A stretch of DNA of 64,000 bases from Laburnicola sp. R22_1. Its lineage: Eukaryota > Ascomycota > Dothideomycetes > Pleosporales > Didymosphaeriaceae. Below, one piece after another: positions 23,154 through 31,413 of this stretch; position 1 is the first letter of the stretch; each line of letters begins with the position of its first letter. The notes under the pieces were generated by a model. The model worked only from the letters and a program-made list of their open reading frames with translations. It ran no database searches and was not told the origin of the DNA. Location of the stretch: positions 3,596,001 to 3,660,000 of the forward strand of contig JACONQ010000004.1 of the NCBI GenBank assembly GCA_014281115.1, read 5' to 3'. A program made the position numbers and the translations under genes.

Positions 23154-23398
23154 ATAACTATATGTAGCTTATCTAAGTAAGCTAGACTTATAATTATTGC
23201 AATAACTAGATTTATTAATTAGTAAGCTACTCTTATAACTGCTATAATAGTTACTATATATAAAGCTTACTAAGCTTATAAGTTATAATTAGAAGCTACG
23301 TTACCTATAAGTGGGTTACTTTTCTAAAGATTATCTATTATAATAATACTAGGGGCTAATATCTTATAAAATATAACCTACTTAGTGCTATAAAGTAG

Positions 23399-23638
23399 TA
23401 ACTATCCATTATCTTCTACTACACCTATTATTAATAGATAACCTATAAGTAAGCATTATCAGTACTATTAGTTATATTAGTAATACTTTAGAGGAGATAT
23501 CTGTGCTCCTAATATATATAGTACTTAAGGGCGCAGGGGCCTACCTACTATGCTAGTTAATAGGCGTTGTTATTATTAACACCCTAGAGATAGGCTAAGT
23601 TTCAGATAGTTAAACCGCAGTTTAATAATTTCTATTAT
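23399..23638. other. Unassigned AT-rich DNA
   Basis: About 240 bp between the end of inverted-arm block B and the solo gypsy LTR. No terminal repeat, frame or match to another part of the window was seen. Confidence 0.35.
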
Positions 23639-23848
23639 TGTATAAGGGTACTATAGAGATTATTATATTATATATAAAATAACTAGTAGTTAAGATCTAA
23701 ATATAAAGTAATAGCAATACCTATATAAGGTAAGTATGTAGAGAGGCTATATACATAGCCTCGCTAAGGATCTCGCTTACTAATCGCGCTAGTTATAAAA
23801 GGGTAATATAATATAAGCGAAGGGTTCGCATCTTAGATTAGTAACACA
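23639..23848 (-). repeat. Solo LTR of the gypsy G family
   Basis: This is an inverted copy of the 3' LTR at 19963-20172, in full (about 210 bp). In LTR orientation it starts TGTGTTACTAATCTAAG and ends CCCTTATACA. No internal gypsy sequence adjoins it and no clear target duplication was found. It borders the broken left end of Y2. Confidence 0.78.
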
Positions 23849-24123
23849 ATATCTAGAAGTGTCTACCTTACTATCTAGCCCGATTCTATATAATAATTAT
23901 ATCTAATACTATAGCTCTACTATACATAAGAACTATATAATTCTATCTAGAAGTTTAGTACTATATAATACTTAGTAAAGGGCCTAAGGCTAAAGTTACT
24001 ATTATAATAGTAAGTGAATATAGTATCTCTAAAAATACTATATAACTAGATAAGAAGTGTATAAAAGTAGTCTTTACACTAAATAAGCTTAGCAACCTAT
24101 AGATATAAGTTTATACTAGCTAT

Positions 24124-25190
24124 TATTAGCTTACTAAACGCCTTTTTTAACTTTTTTTTTAGTTTAAGGTTAAAGTAAATTAAGATAAAAGGTTATATAT
24201 ACTATGTATAGCACCTAATTCTAATTAAAGACTAATCTTAAATACGCTAACGCAATAATAGTTTAAACTTACTTGCACTCTATACTCTATAAGCTTCTAA
24301 TTCTAGGCAAAGTTTACTTATGCTATATACAGAACCTAGCTTATTACTACTACTATTATTAGTTATTTACGCTTACGCGCTAAATAAGCTAACTTAATAG
24401 TAATAATAACTAGGAGAATCTTATAAATCTATATAACACTCTTACTATACTAGAGCTTATTAATAAAAACCTTATTATCCTCCTTTTATATCCCCTACTA
24501 GATAATTCTATTACTAATAAGGAGTAATTATATTTACTAGAGTAGGAATTTAATCTTATAGTCCTTTATAAACTAAAAAAGCTACTAACCTAACTAGTAT
24601 ACTAGGACTACCTTATAGATAGTTAAGTATACCTGCCCCTTGCACTAGATAAGTATTTAATAAATAAAATAGAACTTTAGTATAGTTACTTTAATAGCTA
24701 CTTTAATAGCAACAGCGTATATTTTTAGCGTGTACTTTTTAGTAATAGCAAGTACTTCTTTAGGAACAATATTAATGCCTAGAAGAATAGTAGAGCGTAG
24801 AGAGATAGTAGAAAATTTGTTAAAAACAACCTTAATACGGCAATAGAGCGACAAACATATATCTATACCTGTTAACATATTAACTTGTGTTGTTTGCGAT
24901 AATTAGGATAGCAGAGAAGAAGAGAGAATAACTATAGCGTGGCTGCGCTAAAGTTTTATCCCTCCTCTACTAAAGTTCTAAGTGGCCTCTTTGTAAAAAC
25001 TTTGCATATAGGAGCTGTACGCGCTAAGCCTACTAAGTTTACTTAGTAGTTTAAACGCGCTTTTTTTATAATTACTACCGTTTTTACACTTTTTTTAATT
25101 ACTAAGTAGAGGGCTCTGCTTTTTTTGTTATGTTATTTAAGATAAAAGCCTTTATTGTACTACTCCTAGGTAGTTAGTATAATGCCACAC
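24124..25190 (+). mobile_element. E2: full-length retroposon E
   Basis: It starts TATTAGCTTACTAAACGCC, which aligns base for base with the E1 start through C/T and G/A changes, and it ends with the double-hairpin module (...AATGCCACA). It is flanked by ATACTAGCTAT (24113-24123) and ATACTAGGTAT (25191-25201), an 11-bp duplication with one mismatch, inside copia Y2. The E1 frame aligns here too (KYFFRNNINA and neighbours) but has more stops. Confidence 0.8.
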
Positions 25191-25287
25191 ATACTAGGTA
25201 TAAGAGTAATAATAATATTATACAAAGGTAAATATATAATACGCAACTCTTTAGCCTATTTATTATAGTTAGTATTTATATAAAAGT

Positions 25288-25375
25288 CTAAGCAGGGGGC
25301 TCTGCTTTTTTTGTCATGTTATTTAAGATGAAAGCCTTTGTCGTGCTACTCCTAGGTAGTTAATTTAACGCCACA
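25288..25375 (+). repeat. h2: minimal 88-bp double-hairpin element
   Basis: This is the best-preserved short copy. It starts CTAAGCAGGGGGCTCTGC, has a T7 run, ATGTTATTTAAGATG, CTACTCCTAGGTAG and ends AACGCCACA. It is flanked by TATAAAAGT at 25279-25287 and 25376-25384. Y1 (complement, near 11500) shows the empty site. It starts exactly at the first hairpin, so it is a 5'-truncated form relative to E1 and E2. Confidence 0.87.
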
Positions 25376-26200
25376 TATAAAAGTAAAAAATAAAGAAACT
25401 TATATTAATAGAGATGCTCTAGATAAATATATAGTTTATCTAGGAACTAGTTAGGAGTGTAATGTATATTCTTCTACCTAAAAAAGCTTCTAAATTAGTA
25501 TTAAAGCTAGACAGGCCTAGCTAGTTAAAACCTACTAGTATAAGCGCTATTATTTACACTATGTTAGTATTATACAAAGGCACAATATTATATAATAAGA
25601 GATATAGTTTAGCACTATATAAAATAGAGGATTAGCTTAATAAAAAAAGAAAAGAGCTAAGAATAAAGAATACGTATAGTGAGATATTTAAAGTAGAAAA
25701 TAAAAAAGAAAAAAAGAAAAGAGAAAAGCCTGCCTTATATACCTCTTTCTTCTGTGTAAAGCCTTATGTTCTACCCCTTATTAGTATTTATCTTCCCCTT
25801 ATTTAATATTATATAATTACCTAATATTACTACCTAAACAAATAAGATAAATAGGTCTATCTATTATATAAGGAACAAACTAAGTAAAAGGACTCTATAT
25901 AGACAATATATTATTACTGTAATTGTACTATTAACTAACTTATATAATTTTACCCTTAACTACTATTAGCTAAATAGCTATTCTACTATTAATAAGTCTA
26001 ATTACGCCTCTAACAAATAGTAGTAAAGTATAACAAATAGTTACTTAATAGAATCTTTCTACTAACTAAAGTAGGCTAGCAAGATTAGAGAATATATAGA
26101 TAGAGAAATAATATATAAATAGGGTAAATACTAGCAAGTAGATAGTTTGTGTAAAAAAAGAGAACTACTAATAGCAATTTTAAAAATAAAATATTACTAG

Positions 26201-27368
26201 TATTTATACACTATATTGGTAAGGATATCTAAAAGTGTTAAGATTTTAATATTACTAATTTTTTATATAAACAAAGCTATATTTCACAACTATACTATAG
26301 TAAAAAAGAAAATCTAGCTATGACCTATCTATCTATATACTAGCTTTATGTAAAATATCTATTATATAAATATATATAATCTAGTTAATAACGCGCTTAT
26401 TATTTAGTACCCTATAAGGCTATTAAGTACACTAGCTTAGGGTTAACTTAACTATAGTTTAGAACTATTATTAAGTAGTAACTTATCTTGTCTATATAGG
26501 TAGTAATAAGGTTACGATGCTTATCGCCTATATAAAAAGAGCCTAATCCTACTACTATCTTACGCACTATTATAACTAATAACTATAGCTAAACTAAATA
26601 AAATAAAAATGCGACTACGCTATAAAGTAAAGTTTAACCTTAAGTATGCCTAATCTACTATAAACCTCTCCTTACATCCCTAAAAAACAATTAATAAGCT
26701 CGCTATTATTGCTAAAAAGAAGCTAAAGCTTAAGATAGTTAATAGCGATAAGCTTCTAGTTAATTTACTTATACTAAATTGCTATATAATACATATATAT
26801 AGTCTATACTACTATTTACTAGCTTAGGTTATATATATATTAATAATATGCATAGAGACTACTTAATAGACTAAGACAAACTTAGAATATATTACATAGT
26901 AGAGAAGGAACCTAATAAGACTACTTAATACTATAGATAATAATTAGTTCCTTTAGGAGCTAAGGAAATATAATAAGAGAGATGCTAAGTAGTTAAATAA
27001 CATTTAAAAGCTGCTAAACTAGCTATAGATAATAATTGCCTATAACTGCGTTATTTCTAAAATTAAAAAGTTGCTTAATTATGTGATCTAATCATAAAGT
27101 ACCTATGAATCTTAGTCGAGACTAGTAATATTACTATATAATAGTATTATATAGATATTATATAATGCCTATGTGCTATAGCCTATACGCTATAGAATTT
27201 TCTTCTTTTATCTACACCCCTTCTAGATATAAGCAATTAATACTAAAGTTAGCTCTATTATAGTATTTCCTTTCTTTGTATAATTATTCTATACAACTTC
27301 TACACTTACTAGTATAGAGTATTAGATAGTAATGTCTTTATAGCTAGCTATAAAGTACCCATTTAATA
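26201..27368 (+). repeat. 3' LTR of Y2, split by F1
   Basis: 26201-26257 and 27137-27368 together equal one Y-family LTR, starting TATTTATACACTATATT and ending CCCATTTAATA. Retroposon F1 and its duplicated 11-bp target separate the halves. Confidence 0.8.
26258..27125 (-). mobile_element. F1: poly(A)-ended retroposon F, 11-bp target duplication
   Basis: Read on the minus strand it starts CTAGTCTCGACTAAGATTC and ends with GCTTTGTTTATATAAAAAA. It is flanked by TAATATTACTA at 26247-26257 and 27126-27136. It matches F2 (44319-45172) along its full length in the opposite orientation. The length is 868 bp. No protein was recognised; it may be a SINE-like or non-autonomous LINE. Confidence 0.82.
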
Positions 27369-27418
27369 GTCTTTACTATTCTACTCCTAGTTAGTTAATT
27401 AACAATATATAAAATAAA
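27369..27418 (+). repeat. h10: 3'-terminal fragment of the double-hairpin family
   Basis: About 50 bp resembling only the 3' end of the h elements: TCTTTACTATTCTACTCC, then TAGTTAGTTAATTAACAATA. It directly adjoins the Y2 LTR end. The first hairpin is missing, consistent with strong 5' truncation. No convincing target duplication was found. Confidence 0.5.
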
Positions 27419-27546
27419 TACTAATAGTTTTAAATACTAATAATAATACTATTTATATTAAAGAGGATATAATATAGGCTAAGATTAGATAGCTAGTAGA
27501 TAGGTACTATTAAAAGTATATAGGCTCGTGTTATAATATATATTAG

Positions 27547-28764
27547 TTCTCCCCAGAGTTAATCCGTAATGTTACGTAATTCTAAACCGGCTATTTAACT
27601 AATCACTATGTTACATAATTAATAATTTCTTTAATGATATTTTTTGCTATAATAATAGTAACAACAATTATAATAGTAACTAACTTAACTATTTTATTAC
27701 TCTTCTATAGTAGATCTCTTCTTATAACTAGCAAGCTATATACTACTACCTAGGACCTTGCTACCGCCGCCTATCTCCCCTATACTCCTACTACTACTAC
27801 TACTTACTCTTACCCTTATTACTTGCAGTCTTCTATCTTAATAGTAGCCTAGATAATTGCTACTGCCTTTATAAGCTTCTTACGCTACTACTACGCTTTT
27901 GCACTTCTATAGTTTCTAAAAAACTACTACTTTTTATCTAGTAGCTACCCTATACCATAACTCTACTAGTTTTTATTCTTAAGCTTCTCTAGCAAGATCT
28001 CTATATTACCTTATTATTATAGTATAAAGGCCTAATTTAATTCTTCCTTATCTAGATACTAGAGGAGTGCTTTGCACTCTAGAATCTAGAGTTATAAGGC
28101 TAGCTAATAGGGCCTAAATAGCTAGATCTGAGTATTATTAAAGATACTAAAATTAAAAGGCCCCTCTAACAACTCTACTTACTATATAAGATTGCTAAAT
28201 TTCTAGAAATTATTCTTAACTTTATCTAGCTAATCCTCTATATACTCTTAGAACTCTACTATAGCTATATTTCCCTAGATAGAAGTAGTTTACTTAGGGC
28301 GCTAGAATAGTATTACGTTGCTAAATATAATAGATAAAGAGCTAGATTTAAAAAATAGTAGTAGTAGTTATATATTTAAAATAAAGATTTAGAATACTAG
28401 GCGTTGCTAATATTATAAAAGCAGACTTATACACTATGCGTATAGCGAACTATAGTTTCACTATTCTATTATCCATACTGCTTTTATAGTTATAACTTCG
28501 CGTAGATCTATTATAGCTCTCTAATAGTTCACTAGTTAAGAGATAATATATATCTTAATTATACTAGATAGTAGACTATCTATTAACTACTATTAATAAT
28601 ACTGTTATAAAGAAAGTTAACAATAAAATAATTATTATTTTGTGTATATTTTATTACTATCACTATATACTAGGTACTAGGTTTTAGTGCCTTCTATTTT
28701 ACTCCTCTCTATATATAGTGCAGACTTAACCTTGGTTAGAATCTCTACATAATAAAGATGTTTA
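27547..28764 (+). mobile_element. X2: full-length retroposon X with 14-bp target duplication
   Basis: It is flanked by ATAATATATATTAG at 27533-27546 and 28765-28778. It starts TTCTCCCCAGAGTTAATCC and ends AATAAAGATGTTTA. It shares the 5' part with X1 and the 3' 200 bp with X1 and X3. The long variable duplication, the constant 3' end and the 5'-truncated relative X3 fit a non-LTR retroposon. The interior encodes a broken gag/ORF1-like protein. Confidence 0.82.
27990..28440 (+). pseudogene. Gag/ORF1-like relic with zinc-knuckle remnant in X2
   Basis: One plus-strand frame runs about 150 codons with only a few TAA/TAG/TGA stops: LKLKGPSNNSTYYIRLLNF, then VVYLGRQNSITLLNIIDKEL when stops are read as Gln. 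It ends in RRC-YYKSRLIHYAYSE, which resembles a CCHC knuckle with cysteines changed to tyrosine (TGT/TGC to TAT). LINE ORF1 and retroviral Gag proteins carry such knuckles. The spacing is not exact, so the domain call is tentative. Confidence 0.4.
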
Positions 28765-28834
28765 ATAATATATATTAGATAAGTAAATAGTTAAATACTT
28801 AGTAAGTTTCTTTAAAAAAATTTAATTTTTTTAT

Positions 28835-30690
28835 AAACAAAGCTACATCCTACAACTATACTATAGTGAAAAAAATCTAGCTATAATGGTTTTTTCTATA
28901 TACTAGCTTTTAGCCAAAGGAAATCTTAAATATATATAACTAAGTTAATAACACGTATAGTTTTAGCTTTTTTACCTTTTAATATAAGCTAGAGAAAGTT
29001 ATCTATAGTTTAAACTATAGTAACTTTAAATAGCTCTATATTATTTCTGGGAGAGAAATATCGCAGACCTTTTAGTGTATAGTACAACGCTATAAGGAAA
29101 AGCTATAGGTGTGCTAAAAACGTATTAAAAAAAGGTAAAGTAGTAAGATAGGTTAGACTAGAGACTATTTGTTAGCACGTGCAAATTAGCCCCTTATGCT
29201 AATAATAAAGTAGTCGATTACGGTGTACTATGGTCTGCAAATACCAAAGTTACTCTCTATTATTTAAAAACTTTAAATAGACTATAAGTTTCTAGCTATG
29301 TATAAGAAAATTCTCTTTAGTTATTTAGCTTTATTTATCTACTATAATAATTAACTAACTTAAGTAAAACTAAACTATAGTTTTTGTTTTTTTTTTGCGA
29401 CTAAGGGGTTTCTAATAAAAATATTATAATAATAGCAGTTATCCCTCCTACTATTATTAACACAGAAAAGCATTTTAAGATAGTGTTAATAAAAAGAGAT
29501 TAGCGCATTATAAGCGAGCTAAGCGAGCTTAGTAGACTTAGCGCGCCTACTCTAACTAAAAAAAATCTATATACAAAACTATACATAAGGCTATATTGCT
29601 ATACTATAGTTTAGAGTAAGAAAGGTATAAGATAGCGCTAGCACTATAATACTATAACTATTATCTCCTTTACTATTATCCCTAAAGATTGCTAGTAATA
29701 ACTATATTAGTAGGTTTGTGCTATTGTAAGATATATACTAGGTAGAAGCTTACACACTATAGGTACACTAACGCTCTATCTCTATATTAAAGTTAACCTT
29801 AACAAGACATTATTTATTACTGTTACTCTATTTCCTACTATTCTTCTAAGCCCTAATGCTATAATTGCAGTTAACGCCGCCTAAAAGTACGCTCTAATTT
29901 ATTTACTTAAAGTTACTAGGCCTACACTAAAGTACTGCTTTATCTAGAAGATTTTTAATAGGTTAAAGTAAAAGAAGGTATACATTAGTCTATATAAGAT
30001 AGTCCCAGTGTACTAGTTAGACTAATAATAAATTAGTAACTATAGGCGCTATAATAGACGCGTAGTGTTGCCACTACAGTTTCTTATATTACTACTAGTT
30101 AAAAAGATAGTAATAACTTTAGAGAAGAGTAATAAGAGGAAAGAAAAGATAAAGGTGTTATTAATAAATTACTAGGAGAGAAGAGTATTGCGTGAATATA
30201 TTAAATCCTTATAGTTATAGCGTTAGATAAGCGCGGTATATAAGTGTACTACGTAGCGGTGCGTAAATATAGCGCAATTACTAATAATAGCAATAATAGA
30301 GTAAGAGTTAGTTTTCTATACACACTTTAAGTAACTTTTAATAGGTATTAGAGCGCTTATAAAAAGTAGGATAAGTGCGTAGTTTATAAACTATTATAAA
30401 CTATTGTCGCGTTAGCGGAGACTTAGTAGACTGTATTTTTAGGCGCTGGACTTGAGCGGCCTTTTCATGCCAACCTACGCAGGTTTAAATTAAAAAGAAA
30501 TGTAGTCAAAAAGGGTAATTAACACTAAATAAACAATGCGACCAAACTAAACTATAAAGTAAGTATACTATCGATAGTAGAGATACTAATGGAGATGTTA
30601 TTAGTAGTTATCTAAAATAGCGTTATTTTTAAAATTTAAAAGTTTCTTAATTATATAATCTAACTATAAAGTGCCTATAAATCTTAGTTA
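28835..30690 (-). mobile_element. F-like retroposon (diverged), split by D2
   Basis: The left end (28835-28965, with TATAAACAAAGCTACATCC and AAAAAAATCTAGC) matches the poly(A) side of F1 and F2. The right end (30610-30690, AAGTGCCTATAAATCTTAG) matches their 5' side. The middle does not align with F, so this is a divergent or chimeric member. D2 is nested in it. Confidence 0.5.
29380..30543 (-). mobile_element. D2: full-length retroposon D, 13-bp target duplication
   Basis: It is flanked by AAACTAAACTATA at 29367-29379 and 30544-30556. On the minus strand it starts GGTCGCATTGTTTATTTAG and ends ...CCTTAGTCGCAAAAAAAAAA. The length is 1164 bp, and it aligns end to end with D1 (minus E1) and D3 (minus copia Q). 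It keeps motifs of the family such as AAGCGAGCTAAGCGAGCTTA and GGCGCTGGACTTGAGCGG. No known protein was recognised. Confidence 0.83.
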
Positions 30691-30770
30691 GGACTATTAA
30701 TTAGTTTTAATATATATATTTAATACTAGAGCCATACTTTTATTATAATAAGTAAGTATAATAATTACTA

Positions 30771-30858
30771 CTACTAAATAGAGGGCTCTGCTTTTTTATA
30801 ATATTATTTAAGATAAAAGCCTTTATTATTCTACCCTAAGATAGTTAATTTAATAATA
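30771..30858 (+). repeat. h3: 88-bp double-hairpin element, 14-bp target duplication
   Basis: It starts CTACTAAATAGAGGGCTCTG and ends with CTACCCTAAGATAG and TTTAATAATA, a mutated 3' end. It is flanked by TATAATAATTACTA at 30757-30770 and 30859-30872. It has nearly the same 5' start as h2. Confidence 0.8.
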
Positions 30859-30872
30859 TATAATAATTACTA

Positions 30873-31215
30873 TTATAATAATAAAGATAGTGTATATAGT
30901 AATTTACTATAAAAATTATATAGTGGAGTAACACAAAAAGAAATTTTTTTAACTCTTTCTTTAAGCTAATAACTTTTTATTTAACTAATTATTAAAAGTT
31001 CGATGCTTTATATATTATAGAGAAAATATAGTTGTCTTAGGTAATGTATTAAAATTTTGCTTAGTAATTATAAACTGGATATGTAGAGGAATCTAACATA
31101 GGGTTTTAAAACCTCTATTTTAAAACACCTATAGTTTTATTTTAGACGCATAGAAAAAGTTAATTTTTATATACATCAAGACTATAGTTTAGTGTAGTAC
31201 TATAGTAAAAAAAAT
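30873..31215. other. Unassigned AT-rich DNA
   Basis: About 340 bp with no frame. The segment ATATAGTGGAGTAACAC near 30925 resembles, inverted, GTGTCACCCCACTATATAT near 34078, hinting at a shared eroded repeat. Nothing else was recognised. Confidence 0.35.
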
Positions 31216-31336
31216 TTATAATTACCTTTTTTACGCTCTTTTAATTACTAAGCAGGGGGCTCTGCTTTTTTTGTCATGTTATTTAAAATGAAAGCCTTTG
31301 TCGTCCTACCCCTAGGTAGATTTAATTAACGCCATA
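31216..31336 (+). repeat. h4: well-preserved double-hairpin element (longer form)
   Basis: It contains the 5' extension ATTACCTTTTTTACGCTC, then CTAAGCAGGGGGCTCTGC, T7, and CTACCCCTAGGTAG, ending AACGCCATA. The extension is the same one present in E1, E2 and h1, so different copies start at different points upstream of a constant 3' end. A target duplication could not be fixed. Confidence 0.78.
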
Positions 31337-31413
31337 TATTAACTTTTTAGTATAAATTATCTCTCTAAATATTGCTTTATGTAAGGTTTTTATTGTTTCC
31401 TACTAAAAGTATA

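Larger units (their letters stand above)
20173..23398 (+). repeat. Right inverted arm, blocks C and B, split by D1 and h1
   Basis: 20178-20556 (C) and 22813-23398 (B) are inverted copies of 7650-8041 and 7208-7650. In the left arm the two blocks are continuous; here they are separated by retroposon D1 with its 13-bp target duplication, and B is further split by h1 with a 10-bp duplication. The third block, A, is found only at 33536-33684, about 10 kb away, with other elements in between. Confidence 0.75.
23849..27368 (+). mobile_element. Y2: 5'-truncated copia Y copy with 3' LTR, heavily nested
   Basis: After removal of three nested elements, the sequence matches the complement of Y1 from about 11870 down to 10390, including the whole 3' LTR. 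Examples are the stretch with AGAAGTTTAGTACTATATAA near 23945 and LTR text such as TATTAGATA-TAATGTCT near 27325. Nested insertions are E2 (24124-25190), h2 (25288-25375) and F1 (26258-27125). The copy is oriented opposite to Y1. No coding domain is readable. Confidence 0.82.

Noticed and set aside
23639..23848. Inverted gypsy LTR as the missing 5' LTR of element G
   Set aside because: Wrong orientation and wrong side; no adjoining gypsy interior, so it is treated as a solo LTR.
24657..24878. 73-codon minus-strand open frame
   Set aside because: It lies within retroposon E2, where the frame shared by E1 and E2 is on the plus strand; no features of its own.
25288..25375. Double-hairpin elements as Helitron ends
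   Set aside because: They leave 8-14 bp target duplications and vary at one end; Helitrons make no duplication and end in a hairpin plus CTRR.
25288..25375. Double-hairpin elements as Mutator-type MITEs (9-11 bp duplications)
   Set aside because: No terminal inverted repeats, and the start point differs between copies while the other end is constant.
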